Shown: one piece after another, positions 1 to 9,009 of the stretch
How the letters are laid out: each line of letters opens with the position of its first letter
How positions within the stretch are numbered: position 1 is the stretch's first letter
Assembly (NCBI GenBank): GCA_025457965.1
Contig: JALOTJ010000054.1
Span: 1-36,275 of the forward strand
Source: Spirochaetota bacterium
GTDB lineage: Bacteria; Spirochaetota; UBA4802; UBA5368
Length of the DNA: 36,275 nucleotides
Direction of reading: 5' to 3'
The notes under the pieces: model-generated
What the model was told of the DNA's origin: nothing
What the model saw: the letters and a program-made list of their open reading frames with translations, nothing else
The model's database searches: none
Position numbers and translations under genes: made by a program

Positions 1-94
1 AGCCTGTCGTTTTGAGCCTGCACCAAAGCCGATCGGACGGGCGTATTGCGATCCAGGAGATGAAAATACCAAACGACCCGTCAGGAAGACAATC

Positions 95-1036
95 ATGCAC
101 TACACCAGACTGCAGCACGAAGACATCACCATTTCAAAATTGATCCTCGGCACCTGGGCGATTGGCGGAGCGAACTGGGGCCCGTACGACGAGTCGCAGG
201 CCGTTCGGGCCATAGAGACCGCCATCGACCTCGGCGTCACCACGATAGACACCGCTCCCGCCTATGGCGGCGGCCACGCCGAGGAGCTCATTGGCCGCGT
301 CATCAAAGGCAAACGCGACAGGATCGTCATCGCGACCAAGTGCGGCATCGACATGCAGAACGGCTTTCGCTACGACCTCACGCCCGCCTTCATGGAACAG
401 GAGCTCGAAAACTCGCTCAGGCGTCTGGGCACCGACTACATCGACCTGTACCAGCCGCACTGGCCCGACCCCGATACGCCGGTTGAATACACCATGGAGG
501 CGCTCGAACGCTTCCAGGCTCAGGGGAAGATACGCGCCGTCGGAGTTTCAAACTTCAGCGCGGGGAATCTCGCCGAGGCCCTGGCGTTTGGCAGGATAGC
601 GAGCCTGCAGCCGCCGTATTCGCTCCTGGACCGCGACATCGAGAAGGAGATCCAGCCGCTCTGCGTCAGCGCCGGTATCGCCATGATCCCCTACGGGTCG
701 CTTGGCGCCGGAATGCTGACCGGGAAATACACCGAGCCGCCGAAATTCAAAAAGGACGACGCGCGTTCGTTTTTCTATCGTTTCTTCAATAAGCGATACT
801 GGGGGGGCGTTTCGGCACTCGTGGAGCTTCTGAGGAGTATCGCCGCGGCGCATAACGCAAAGCCCGGGCACGTGGCCATAGCCTGGCTCCTCTCGCGCGA
901 CGCCGTGGCGGGAACGATCGTCGGCGCGCGAAGCGCCGACCAGGTGAGGGAGAACGTGCGGGGGCTCGATCTAAGCCTCTCCCCGGAGGAAGTGGGCGAA
1001 CTCGACCGTATATCCGCCGCGGTCTATGAGGGTTGA
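95..1036 (+). CDS. Aldo/keto reductase family protein
   Basis: A 313-residue TIM-barrel NAD(P)H-dependent oxidoreductase of the aldo/keto reductase superfamily. The catalytic tetrad is visible: Asp52 and Tyr57 in the TIDTAPAYG stretch, Lys82 in ATKCG, and His122 in LYQPHWPDP. The family signature GVSNFS follows, and the C-terminal part has the GARSADQVREN cofactor-binding stretch. The length is normal for soluble bacterial members (about 310-340). An AGGA-containing site (caggaagacaatc) precedes the chosen ATG. The substrate cannot be told from sequence; relatives reduce sugars, methylglyoxal or other carbonyls. It stands alone on the plus strand, facing the minus-strand gene that ends at 1059. 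Confidence 0.93.
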   Translation: MHYTRLQHEDITISKLILGTWAIGGANWGPYDESQAVRAIETAIDLGVTTIDTAPAYGGGHAEELIGRVIKGKRDRIVIATKCGIDMQNGFRYDLTPAFMEQELENSLRRLGTDYIDLYQPHWPDPDTPVEYTMEALERFQAQGKIRAVGVSNFSAGNLAEALAFGRIASLQPPYSLLDRDIEKEIQPLCVSAGIAMIPYGSLGAGMLTGKYTEPPKFKKDDARSFFYRFFNKRYWGGVSALVELLRSIAAAHNAKPGHVAIAWLLSRDAVAGTIVGARSADQVRENVRGLDLSLSPEEVGELDRISAAVYEG

Positions 1037-1057
1037 GCACGGAAAACCGGCAGAGCA

Positions 1058-1081
1058 GTCAGGCCGCGGGAGCGGCCTGAC
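1058..1081. terminator. Perfect hairpin between convergent genes
   Basis: GTCAGGCCGC, loop GGGA, GCGGCCTGAC form a perfect 10-bp stem between the aldo/keto reductase stop and the end of the minus-strand gene. It overlaps the last codons and the stop of that gene. No strong U-tract follows on either strand (the minus side has only a short ttttc about 13 bases on). The call as a bidirectional terminator is therefore an inference from placement and stem strength. Confidence 0.45.
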
Positions 1082-1562
1082 GCACCACCACCTCGCAGAC
1101 GCCGTCGCCGCGGTTGAGATTTTTCGTGTGCCGCACCTCGACGACAGCGTCGCCTCCAAACAGGCCCCGCGCCAGCCCCTGGTAGGTCTGCACGGTGACG
1201 ATGCCGCAATCGGCAACGCCCGCCTTCGCGATCGCTTTCTGGGTCTGACATTCGGTGACCCGGACGATAATCTCGCCGTCCCGCAGCTCCACGCTCCGCC
1301 CGGCGATCCCGAGAACCTCGCTTAAAATATCGAGCGCGCCGAGGAAGCCCTCCGGCCATGCCGGCTCCGTAATCACGTTCTTCCGCAGGTATTTTCCGAA
1401 CACGTACGAGAACTGCGACCACGCCTCGACGTCCATCTCCCACGCCTCCTGAATGCCGTGCTTTTTAGCCAGCGAGAGAAACCACGCGCCGTCCATGCGC
1501 ACGAAGGCGTATTGCGCTATTTTAAGAAGTTCTTCCGCCGAAAGTTTCGTCGTCTCGATCAT
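1059..1562 (-). CDS. DUF6125-like protein (L-2-amino-thiazoline-4-carboxylate hydrolase-like)
   Basis: A 167-residue soluble protein. The mostly helical N-terminus (LSAEELLKIAQYAFVRMDGAWFL) and the central part, followed by a Cys/His-poor alpha/beta C-terminus, resemble the small DUF6125 family. That family is distantly similar to L-2-amino-thiazoline-4-carboxylic acid hydrolases and is often found in anaerobes. I assign the family from the look of the N-terminal motif only, and the function is unknown. Its ATG overlaps the stop of the upstream SDR gene (ATGA), so the two are almost certainly co-translated. It is the last gene of a long minus-strand run. Confidence 0.7.
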   Translation of the reverse strand: MIETTKLSAEELLKIAQYAFVRMDGAWFLSLAKKHGIQEAWEMDVEAWSQFSYVFGKYLRKNVITEPAWPEGFLGALDILSEVLGIAGRSVELRDGEIIVRVTECQTQKAIAKAGVADCGIVTVQTYQGLARGLFGGDAVVEVRHTKNLNRGDGVCEVVVRQAAPAA

Positions 1563-2317
1563 GCGAGCATCCCCCCATCCACCACGATGGTTGCGCCGGT
1601 GGTGTAACTTGCCAGGTCGGAGACGAGGTAGAGCACCGCTCCCGCCATTTCGTCGGGCTTCGCCACGCGGTTCATTGGAATGGACGGCAAAACGAACTTG
1701 AGGATGTCGTCGTTCGATGTAATCGCCGCGGCGAATTTGGTGTCGGTAAGCCCCGGAAGCAGCGCGTTCACGCGGATGTTCAGGGGCGCGAGCTCCTTCG
1801 CGAAGGACTTTGTGAGCGCGATCACCCCTGCCTTCGTAATCGAATAGATGGCCTGAAAAGGCGCGGGCCTGATGCCGTTCACCGAGGCCACGTTGACGAT
1901 CGCGCCGCCGCCCGAATTTTTCATCATCTTCGCCGCGTGCTGGCTCATGAAGAACATCCCTTTGAGGTTTACCGCGAAGGTCTTATCCCATACGTTCTCG
2001 TCGGCGCCCAGCACGTCGCCGAAGTAGGGGTTGGTCGCGGCGTTATTGACGAGGATATCCAGCTTCTTATAACGCTTCCTGATCTCGTCGAAGAGGGCAT
2101 TCACCTGCGCCATCTCGCCCGTATGGCAGGCGATCGCGTCGGCCGTACCGCCGGCCTCCCTGATCTCGTCGCCTACCTTATTCAAATCGTCGATCTTGCG
2201 GCTTGCCAGAATAAGCTCGGCGCCGTACGCGGCGAGCGTTTTAGCGATCGATTCGCCGATACCGCGGCTCGCGCCGGTCACCAGCGCCGTCTTTCCCTTC
2301 AGGCTGAGCTCAATCAT
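1559..2317 (-). CDS. Short-chain dehydrogenase/reductase (SDR)
   Basis: A classical 252-residue SDR, an NAD(P)-dependent oxidoreductase. It shows the Rossmann nucleotide motif TGASRGIG (residues 14-21), the NNAA stabilising motif (91-94), catalytic Ser145, the YxxxK pair Tyr158/Lys162, and the C-terminal VDGG turn. The length is standard. Ser39-Arg40 after the second strand suggests NADP(H) rather than NAD(H), an inference only. The substrate is not determinable; FabG-like or alcohol-dehydrogenase roles are both possible. It lies 42 bases downstream of the CCA/poly(A) polymerase gene and overlaps the DUF6125-like gene by ATGA. Confidence 0.93.
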   Translation of the reverse strand: MIELSLKGKTALVTGASRGIGESIAKTLAAYGAELILASRKIDDLNKVGDEIREAGGTADAIACHTGEMAQVNALFDEIRKRYKKLDILVNNAATNPYFGDVLGADENVWDKTFAVNLKGMFFMSQHAAKMMKNSGGGAIVNVASVNGIRPAPFQAIYSITKAGVIALTKSFAKELAPLNIRVNALLPGLTDTKFAAAITSNDDILKFVLPSIPMNRVAKPDEMAGAVLYLVSDLASYTTGATIVVDGGMLA

Positions 2318-2359
2318 GCGCCTCGCACCTCCGTAGTATATTCCTTTATGCGGCGCTTG

Positions 2360-3763
2360 TCATTCTCGCCGCCTGAACCGCTCGTCGTCTTTGGCCAGTT
2401 CGTATATCTCGCGCGCCTTCGCAAGGAGCGTCTCCCGCGTGTTCAACTCCGGGCTGTCGAGCACCACCTCGAGAAGCTCGTTCAGAATATGCCCGATGAC
2501 CGGGCCCGGTTTAACGCCGAACTCGTCCATCAGCGCATAGCCGTCGATGTCGAGATCGCGAACGGTGATGGCGTTCTCGGCCTCTATGACCCGGTCGATC
2601 CTGCGAAGCAGCTCGCGGATGGGCTGCGGCATACCGTCGCGCATGCCGTTGCCCCGCCGGTCGGCCATTCGGATCTCCAGGATGTCTTTGAGGTTTTCCA
2701 CGCCTACCTTGCGCATGAATCGCCGCACCGCGCCGTCGGTCCACTCGTCGGTGTAGTGGAACATGTGGTTTACCACCAGGTTCGTCACGCGCTCAATCTC
2801 CTCGTTGGAGAACTTCAACCGCTTCATAACGCGCCGCGCGATGCGCGCGCCGATCACCTCGTGATTGTAGAAGGTATGCTCGCCATCCTCGGCCGCCCTC
2901 CGCGTCGGCACCTTGCCCAGGTCGTGGAGCAGGGACGCAAGTCGAAGCACCGGGTCTTTTCCGGGTGCGGCGTCGCAGGAATAGATGCTGTGATAATAGA
3001 TATCGTGGAGGTGATACTTGTTCTGCGTCATGCCGTGGCTTGCGGCAAGCTCCGGCAGAAAAAGTCCCAGGAGTCCCGATTCGCGCATCCGCTCGAAGCC
3101 GATAGAGGGAAGGTCCGTCTCGAGGAGCTTAACAAGCTCGTCGCGAACCCGCTCCATCGAGACCATGGAGGCGATCTCCAGCGTCTTCGATATCGCGGCG
3201 AAGGTCTCCTCCTCGATGTCGAAATTGAGCTTGGCGGCGAAGCGGCAGGCACGGAAGGTGCGCAGGCCGTCCTCGCCGAAGCGCTCCATGGGATCACCGA
3301 TGGTGCGAATGAGCCTGCGCTCCATGTCCGCGAGCCCCCCGACGTAGTCGATGAGCTCCTCGGTCCGGACGTCGCAGGCGATGCCGTTGATGGTGAAGTC
3401 CCTGCGCCGCACGTCCTCCTCGAGCGTCCTGGAGAAGCGCACCTCCTCGGGGCGACGCCCGTCGATGTACTTCCCGTCGGAGCGATAGGTGGTCACCTCG
3501 TAAGCCTTCCCGCCGGAGAGCACCGATACCGTGCCATGCTTGATGCCGGTCGGGACCACTTTTCTGAAGAGCCTGCTCACCTGCTCGGGGCGGGCATTGG
3601 TGGCGAAATCGAAGTCGTCGACGTCGAAGCCCAGGATGATGTCGCGCACCGATCCCCCGACCAGGTAGCACTCGAAACCGGCCTCGAAGAAGCTATCGGC
3701 GATACGGCGTATATCCCGGTGCTTTTCCTTTGGAAGTTGTATTTTCATCAGCGGTGATTTCAT
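2360..3763 (-). CDS. CCA-adding enzyme / poly(A) polymerase family nucleotidyltransferase with HD domain
   Basis: A 467-residue class II nucleotidyltransferase acting on RNA 3' ends (tRNA CCA addition or polyadenylation). The N-terminal head has the YLVGGSVRD motif (33-41) and the metal-binding DDFDF aspartates (Asp50, Asp52). It continues with RRDFTINGIA and the neck/body helices with the ERVRDEL stretch. A metal-dependent HD phosphohydrolase domain (LASLLHDLGK) follows in the C-terminal half, as in bacterial Cca and some PcnB-like proteins. CCA and A-adding activities cannot be separated by eye. Met6 (MKIQLP) is a reasonable alternative start, since no strong ribosome-binding site marks Met1. 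Confidence 0.9.
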   Translation of the reverse strand: MKSPLMKIQLPKEKHRDIRRIADSFFEAGFECYLVGGSVRDIILGFDVDDFDFATNARPEQVSRLFRKVVPTGIKHGTVSVLSGGKAYEVTTYRSDGKYIDGRRPEEVRFSRTLEEDVRRRDFTINGIACDVRTEELIDYVGGLADMERRLIRTIGDPMERFGEDGLRTFRACRFAAKLNFDIEEETFAAISKTLEIASMVSMERVRDELVKLLETDLPSIGFERMRESGLLGLFLPELAASHGMTQNKYHLHDIYYHSIYSCDAAPGKDPVLRLASLLHDLGKVPTRRAAEDGEHTFYNHEVIGARIARRVMKRLKFSNEEIERVTNLVVNHMFHYTDEWTDGAVRRFMRKVGVENLKDILEIRMADRRGNGMRDGMPQPIRELLRRIDRVIEAENAITVRDLDIDGYALMDEFGVKPGPVIGHILNELLEVVLDSPELNTRETLLAKAREIYELAKDDERFRRRE

Positions 3764-3839
3764 GCATGGCGCTCTTCAGTTCTTCAAGCTCTTCGCCGGC
3801 CCCGGGCGTCAGCGCCATGACGTATTCTGCGTGCGACCA

Positions 3840-4296
3840 TTATAGTCCAATGTCGAACAATATCCTTCCGCCGTTTCCGGCCTCGCGGCAGTGCCGCTCG
3901 ACGGCGTCGCAGAAGCGCCTCGGATGGTCCGGCTCCTCGACGATGAGGTCACAGGAAATGCCGTCAACAAGAATATCCGGTGCGAATTCTTTCTCGAAAT
4001 CCCCGCCGCTCGTCCACTCGTGTTTTTTACACCCGAAGCAGCGCTCCGGCGCACCGAGGTGTTCGCCGGAATATCCCCGCGCGAATGGCATAAATCGATG
4101 ACGCCAGGGGTGTCGCCCCCTCGTCTATGTCACCGGTGTAATAATTATACTGTTCGAGTCCGGACCGCTTTTCATCGGGCACGTCCGGGGAAAAATCGAC
4201 CGATCGGAGCACCGCCGAAGGCGAAACTTCCCGCAGGGGCGGAATATGGCCCTGGATTCGGGCCGGTTCGACCACCGTGAAATCGTCCATTCCCAT
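3840..4296 (-). pseudogene. Broken gene of unknown family (frameshift plus in-frame stop)
   Basis: Two minus-strand frames look like one interrupted protein. The first begins MGMDDFTVVEPARIQG at 4296 and is sensible to about GDIDEG near 4115. The sensible reading then moves one frame over at a GGGGG run (PWRHRFMPFARGYSGEH, then a CFGC pair and an acidic FEKEFAPDILVDG segment) and stops at TAA 3842-3840. After that stop the same frame stays protein-like (WSHAEYVMALTPGAGEELEELKSAMHE), running into the 5' end of the CCA/poly(A) polymerase gene. So there is one frameshift and possibly one nonsense codon. It lies 12 bases after the LamG gene. I do not recognise the family. A sequencing or assembly error is an alternative to true decay. 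Confidence 0.55.
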
Positions 4297-4308
4297 GAAG
4301 GGAAGCCA

Positions 4309-5967
4309 TCAATTGGTTATCTCGGAACCCGGCGAAGGGCGCGCCGATATCTCCTTCGACAGCCCCGATTCGTGGTTGTGCGGAGTGTCGGGCCGGTACG
4401 AGTCGTAGGCGCTTACCGCGAAAAAGTACAAAACGTCATTTTTAAGAACGGGAAACGCGAGAAGCTTCCTCCGGTCAAGGGCCATGTTCTCCTGTATGAC
4501 TTCGTTGGTGACGTCTATCTCGATGTGGTTTCTTCCGGCCGCAAGGGCATTGTCGATACGCCTTCCGCCCGCCATGGCGATGATCCCGTCATATTTCCCC
4601 GGCGAGGTGCCGTAGTAAATCCGGTATCCAAGTATATCGTGCTCAACGCTTTTTTTCCATCTCAGCCGCACCATCGCGTCGCCGGTCTTCACCGTCTCTA
4701 CCATGATCGGCGGGCGCGGTGCCGGGTCCAGCTGGTACTGGATCTCGGCGCCGTACCAGCGGGGCGAGCGGAGGCCGTCGGGAGAGGCGAGCAGGTGGGC
4801 CCGCCACTGGTAGTATTTGCCGCGCAGGTACATCCCGTCAGTCTTTTTAAGATAGATATTGCGCTGGTTGTTCTCGATGCGGTACCACCTTGGCGCCTCC
4901 CCGTTGCGATCGAAGAGGTCGTCGCTCGTACGGAACTCCATCCAAATGTGGGTGTTCTCCGCGAGCAGCTCCTCCCACTGGAACAGGAGCACCCTGGTCC
5001 CCGTACCCGGGAAGGTGTAAACGGGACTGGTCACCACTCCCTCGCGGTTTACCGGCATTCTGCCGATGGCGCCGATGCCGCTGTAGCTTTTAATCGCCAG
5101 TTCCGTCTCTTTCTTCAGATCGTCGATATGGCGGTACGAGACACGGAGCTCGTCGATCGCGCCGTAGTAGTTTTTACCGACGACGACCACCGGCAGGTCC
5201 TCGCAGGCGAACGACGGTTCGTAGACGTTGACGAAGGGCTCTCCGTTATCCGACAGGTAGAGGACTTCCTGTTCCTCGCCGTCGACAAGCGAGGCGAGCT
5301 TGCCCGTGATGCGGTCGAAGCTGAGTGCGTAGTGGCGCCACTCCCCTTCGCTGAACGGACGCGCCCGGTTCAGGAAAACGTCGACGCGCCGGCCGGCCGC
5401 GTCGCGGAAGAAGCGGTGGAGGCGCGCCACGACGCGCTTTCCCTTTATTACGATCTCGACTCCCTGCTTCAGACCCGAGGCGTATCCCACGGAGGAAAAC
5501 AGCACCGCCCCGTCCGAAAGCGATGCCGGCTGCAGCCGCATCTCGATGGTGAACGACCCCGCATCGGTACAACTGCCCAGCCAGAGGTTTCGCTCGGGTC
5601 GAATCTCGACGCGGTGGCCGGACTTGAAGAAATAGGCCCCGGCCCCGCCGAGCGTCCCGGCTCCGCGCCTGGTCTCAAACTCGGCACGGCGTATGATGTA
5701 TTGCCCGCTGTCGTCCCGCACCAGATCCGAGGCGGGGCGGTTGAATGAAAGTACCAGATCAGTCGTATAGGGGATGCCGGCATGGCGGTAGCTGAGATCG
5801 GCGACGGCTAAAAACCGCCGCCTGCCGGGGTCCGAGTCCTCCCGCACGTTATAAAGGTCAAGCCCCTCACGGCCGAACTTCACCGTGTCAAAAAGCTCCT
5901 TCGCCGCCATTGCCAGAATGGACGCGAATATCAGGGGAAGCGCGTATTTAAATATTTTTCCTGGCAT
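4309..5967 (-). CDS. Exported LamG-like / fibronectin III-like surface protein
   Basis: A 552-residue protein with an N-terminal hydrophobic segment (about residues 8-22: signal peptide or anchor). A concanavalin A-like LamG jelly-roll domain follows at about 115-290, with signatures such as GSFTIEMRLQP, GEWRHYALSFD and YYGAIDELRVSYR. The middle region is beta-rich. A C-terminal fibronectin type III-like domain (about 415-540) contains VRLRWKKSVEHDILGYRIYYG. Such proteins bind glycans or other ligands at the cell surface. The neighbours are housekeeping genes (rpiB, asnS), so context does not refine the role. No catalytic motif is seen. Confidence 0.8.
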   Translation of the reverse strand: MPGKIFKYALPLIFASILAMAAKELFDTVKFGREGLDLYNVREDSDPGRRRFLAVADLSYRHAGIPYTTDLVLSFNRPASDLVRDDSGQYIIRRAEFETRRGAGTLGGAGAYFFKSGHRVEIRPERNLWLGSCTDAGSFTIEMRLQPASLSDGAVLFSSVGYASGLKQGVEIVIKGKRVVARLHRFFRDAAGRRVDVFLNRARPFSEGEWRHYALSFDRITGKLASLVDGEEQEVLYLSDNGEPFVNVYEPSFACEDLPVVVVGKNYYGAIDELRVSYRHIDDLKKETELAIKSYSGIGAIGRMPVNREGVVTSPVYTFPGTGTRVLLFQWEELLAENTHIWMEFRTSDDLFDRNGEAPRWYRIENNQRNIYLKKTDGMYLRGKYYQWRAHLLASPDGLRSPRWYGAEIQYQLDPAPRPPIMVETVKTGDAMVRLRWKKSVEHDILGYRIYYGTSPGKYDGIIAMAGGRRIDNALAAGRNHIEIDVTNEVIQENMALDRRKLLAFPVLKNDVLYFFAVSAYDSYRPDTPHNHESGLSKEISARPSPGSEITN

Positions 5968-6032
5968 TTGTTTTCAGGACCTGGCCTTGTATTTCGGCGC
6001 GGTGTCGGACAGTCCGCGAGTGAAGCCGTGTC

Positions 6033-6470
6033 CTATCCACCGCATTCTATCGCTTTGATTTTGTCCAGCCTCCGCTGGTGCCTGCCCCCCTCGAAGGGGG
6101 TCTCTACCCACGCGCGCACCATGGTGACCGCCTCGGCGTCTTCGATGACACGCGCGCCCAGAATGAGAACGTTGGCGTCGTTGTGCAGACGGGACATCTC
6201 CGCCATGAAGAGGTTCGTGCACAGGGCGGCGCGAATGCCGCCGAATTTGTTGGCCGTGATCGACGCGCCGATACCGGTGCCGCAGATACCGATACCCCGC
6301 TGCGCCTCCCCCCGCTGCACAAGTCGCGACAGGGCCGCGATGTGATCGGGATAGTCGGTCGACTCCTCGGAGAATGCGCCGACGTCGACGAACTCGACGC
6401 CGGTGATGGAGTTCTTGATTGTTTCTTTAAGCTTGAAGCCCGCGTGATCGGACCCTATGGCGATTTTCAT
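6033..6470 (-). CDS. rpiB: Ribose-5-phosphate isomerase B
   Basis: A 145-residue RpiB/LacAB-family sugar-phosphate isomerase that interconverts ribose 5-phosphate and ribulose 5-phosphate in the pentose phosphate pathway. The N-terminal IGSDHAG motif (6-11), the catalytic cysteine Cys63 in GICGTGIG and the ring-opening His96 in SRLHNDAN are all present. The length is typical. It sits 88 bases downstream of asnS on the same strand. Some family members act on allose phosphate, so the exact substrate is inferred from the family. Confidence 0.95.
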   Translation of the reverse strand: MKIAIGSDHAGFKLKETIKNSITGVEFVDVGAFSEESTDYPDHIAALSRLVQRGEAQRGIGICGTGIGASITANKFGGIRAALCTNLFMAEMSRLHNDANVLILGARVIEDAEAVTMVRAWVETPFEGGRHQRRLDKIKAIECGG

Positions 6471-6558
6471 GACAACCCCGCATCATACTATGAACCCTCC
6501 GGCCGGATAAAGCGCCGTCGCGCGACATGCGCGTTTGCGCCCACATCGCCTCAAACCG

Positions 6559-7944
6559 TTAAAACTCCGCGTTCCTGGGAGTGCGCGGGAACGGGATCAC
6601 GTCGCGTATATTCTGCATGCCGGTGACAAACTGCACGGTCCGCTCGAACCCGAGGCCGAAGCCCGCGTGCGGGACGGTGCCGAACCGCCGGATGTCCAGG
6701 TACCACGAGTAATCATCAGGATTTAAACCGACCTCGCGCATCCTGTCAATCAAAACATCATAGCGGCCCTCGCGCTCGCTCCCGCCGATGATCTCGCCGA
6801 TGCGGGGAACGAGCACGTCCATGGCGCGTACTGTTTTCCCATCCTCGTTCAGCCGCATATAGAATGCCTTGATGTTCCGGGGATAGTCCACGACCACCAC
6901 GGGACATTTAAATTTTTTTTCGGTGATGTAACGCTCGTGCTCGGACTGGAGGTCGTCTCCCCAGGCTACCGGGAATTCAAACCTCTCGGTCGATTTGCCG
7001 AGTATATCCACGGCTTCGGTGTAGCTGATCACCTCGAATCGGGCGCCCGCCACGCCCTCCAGCATGTCGACGAGGCCCTTCTGTATGCGGTCGTCGAAAA
7101 AGGCCATGTCCTCGGGGCAGCGCTCGAGACAGCGGCGGATTATGTGCTTTAAAAAGTCCTCGGCCAGCGCGATATCGTCGGGGAGTTCCGCGAAGGCCAT
7201 TTCGGGCTCTATCATCCAGAACTCGGAGAGGTGGCGGCTGGTGTTCGAGTTCTCCGCGCGGAAGGTCGGCCCGAACGTATAGATTTTATCCAGGGCCGTG
7301 GCGAGGAGCTCGCCTTCCAGCTGGCCGCTCACGGTAAGGCCGGTTTTTCGGCCGAAAAAATCCTTCGAATAATCCACCGCGCCGCCTTCAAGCGGAATGT
7401 TTAACAGATCAAGCGTCGTCACGGCGAAGAGCTCGCCCGCGCCCTCGCAGTCGCTTGCGGTAATAATGGGCGTCTGCACGTAGAGGAAACCGCGCTCCTG
7501 GAAGAACTCGTGAACGGCCGCGGCCAGGGCGTTGCGCACCCTGAAGACGGCGCCGAAGGTGTTGGTCCGCGGCCGCAGGTGCGCGATCTCGCGGAGAAAC
7601 TCGAAGGAATGCTGCTTTTTCTGAAGCGGGTATTCCACCGGGTCGGCCAGGCCGTACACGGTGATGGAGTCCGCCCGTATCTCGAAGCGCTGTCCCTTCG
7701 CCGGGGACTCCACCAGCTCGCCTTCGACCGCGACGCTGCACCCCGTCGAGAGTCTCGACGCCTCGGCATAACCCTGCATGGACTCCCCGGCCACCACCTG
7801 GATGCTGGTGACGACCGAGCCGTCGTTCACCTCGATAAAACAGAACCCGCGCGCCTCCCGGCGCGTCCTCACCCAGCCCTTTACGAGCACCCGCGCACCG
7901 GGCGTTCCGTTGCGTAAAAGGTCCCTGATGATCGAGCGTTGCAT
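6559..7944 (-). CDS. asnS: Asparaginyl-tRNA synthetase
   Basis: A 461-residue class IIb aminoacyl-tRNA synthetase that charges tRNA-Asn. The N-terminal OB-fold anticodon-binding domain carries [23 protein letters not shown]. Motif 2 ([21 protein letters not shown] region) and motif 3 ([10 protein letters not shown]) are present, with the AsnS-type C-terminus [14 protein letters not shown]. The frame is open upstream to 8013, but I chose the ATG at 7944 ([10 protein letters not shown]). It has a GTGAGG site before it, gives the family length, and a good promoter (8000-8027) would start transcription downstream of 8013. It is first in a long minus-strand run. Confidence 0.95.
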   Translation of the reverse strand: MQRSIIRDLLRNGTPGARVLVKGWVRTRREARGFCFIEVNDGSVVTSIQVVAGESMQGYAEASRLSTGCSVAVEGELVESPAKGQRFEIRADSITVYGLADPVEYPLQKKQHSFEFLREIAHLRPRTNTFGAVFRVRNALAAAVHEFFQERGFLYVQTPIITASDCEGAGELFAVTTLDLLNIPLEGGAVDYSKDFFGRKTGLTVSGQLEGELLATALDKIYTFGPTFRAENSNTSRHLSEFWMIEPEMAFAELPDDIALAEDFLKHIIRRCLERCPEDMAFFDDRIQKGLVDMLEGVAGARFEVISYTEAVDILGKSTERFEFPVAWGDDLQSEHERYITEKKFKCPVVVVDYPRNIKAFYMRLNEDGKTVRAMDVLVPRIGEIIGGSEREGRYDVLIDRMREVGLNPDDYSWYLDIRRFGTVPHAGFGLGFERTVQFVTGMQNIRDVIPFPRTPRNAEF

Positions 7945-7999
7945 GCGGCGCCTCACTGTGATGTCTTCACGCCCACACCGTACCGGCAGAGCCTCGCTT

Positions 8000-8027
8000 A
8001 CTATGCCGGCCACGGCGCATCTGTCAA
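8000..8027 (-). promoter_or_regulatory. Likely sigma70-type promoter for asnS
   Basis: On the minus strand TTGACA (8027-8022) is followed after 16 bases by CATAGT (8005-8000). The -35 box is a full match and the -10 box matches four of six. The predicted start near 7993 lies upstream of the asnS ATG at 7944. Confidence 0.45.
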
Positions 8028-8063
8028 TAAAATATCACCGGCGCCCTCAATCCAATAAAATCA

Positions 8064-8092
8064 TTGACAGTACGATCGCGGACGTATTGCAT
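8064..8092 (+). promoter_or_regulatory. Possible divergent promoter for the sensor gene
   Basis: TTGACA (8064-8069) faces the plus-strand sensor gene, but the -10 at a 17-base spacing is poor (TTGCAT). With the minus-strand TTGACA at 8027-8022 it makes an inverted TGTCAAT/ATTGACA pair in the divergent intergenic region. Confidence 0.3.
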
Positions 8093-8211
8093 AAGCATGC
8101 CGTTTAATGGTTCCCTGGCCCCGTCACTCGGGGGAGAAACCCGGTGGTATTCTTATCACGGCAGACCAGTTTTTTCAGGAACCGGACAAGGCTCGCTTCG
8201 AGGTTAAAACC

Positions 8212-8961
8212 ATGAACTTGAAATACCGGATAATGATCGTGCTGGGCCTCTGCTTCATCCTCTGCATCAGTTCATACGTCCTTATCGCCCGCATGTTCAA
8301 CAATATGGAAAACCAGCTCTTCGAGAAATGCCGCGTCGACGCCCGCATCGGCGCGCACGTGGTCGGCGAAACGATCGCTCTGATGATCAACACCAGGGCC
8401 CTGAGCGAAAAGGCCGCCTTCGAGTTCGCCTATGTGCCGCTGGAGGGGACGAACCCCCGCAAATACTCCACGGGGCACGACGACCTCTTCGACCGCCACG
8501 TGCAGCCGATTATCGACGCGTTCCTTCTGGATCCGGACCTCAGCTACGCCATTCCCGTCGACCGCAACGGGTACGCCCCGACGCACAATTCGAAATTCGC
8601 GAAACCACTTTCCGCTGACCCCGCACTGGCGCTGCGAAACAGCAGGGCGAAGCGCATTTATGATGATCCGGCCGGAATCAAGGCGGCGCGTTACGACGGC
8701 GGGGGGACGATTCAGCAGCTCTACGCCCAGGACACCGGCGACACGATGTGGGACTTCGCCGCGCCAATCCGTGCGGGTGGCAAGCACTGGGGCGCGTTTC
8801 GGGTCGGCCTGTCAATGGAGCGGGTGGATGAGATCAACAACCAGATGATCATTCTTGTGACGATGTCCATCCTGGTAATCCTGAGCGTCACGATGCTCAT
8901 CCTGTTTCTCGTGATACCCCGCAAGCTCTACGATACCGATCTGGATATTCCCCGGTACTGA
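8212..8961 (+). CDS. Chemoreceptor-like membrane sensor lacking a cytoplasmic signalling domain
   Basis: A 249-residue protein with TM helix 1 (about 6-27), a periplasmic sensory region and TM helix 2 near the C-terminus (MIILVTMSILVILSVTMLIL). The periplasmic part has motifs seen in methyl-accepting chemotaxis protein ligand domains: IPVDRNGYAPTHNSKF, then NSRAKRIYDDPAG and MWDFAAPIRAGGKHWGAFRVG. After TM2 only about 13 residues remain, with no HAMP, no methyl-accepting domain and no kinase. The ATG at 8212 has a GAGGT site 8 bases upstream and is preferred over the in-frame upstream start at 8107. It could be a true stand-alone sensor that pairs with another protein, or a truncated receptor. 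Confidence 0.8.
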   Translation: MNLKYRIMIVLGLCFILCISSYVLIARMFNNMENQLFEKCRVDARIGAHVVGETIALMINTRALSEKAAFEFAYVPLEGTNPRKYSTGHDDLFDRHVQPIIDAFLLDPDLSYAIPVDRNGYAPTHNSKFAKPLSADPALALRNSRAKRIYDDPAGIKAARYDGGGTIQQLYAQDTGDTMWDFAAPIRAGGKHWGAFRVGLSMERVDEINNQMIILVTMSILVILSVTMLILFLVIPRKLYDTDLDIPRY

Positions 8962-9009
8962 GGTCGCACCGTAGGGTCCGGGGAGAACATCACGCAGTGG
9001 CGCGCATGC

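Noticed and set aside
1937-3757. 606-residue plus-strand ORF
   Set aside because: Antisense to the SDR and CCA/poly(A) polymerase genes, both with clear catalytic motifs. Its His/Val/Arg-rich text has no domain signature.
4246-5748. 500-residue plus-strand ORF
   Set aside because: Antisense to the LamG/Fn3 gene; composition typical of a GC-rich shadow frame.
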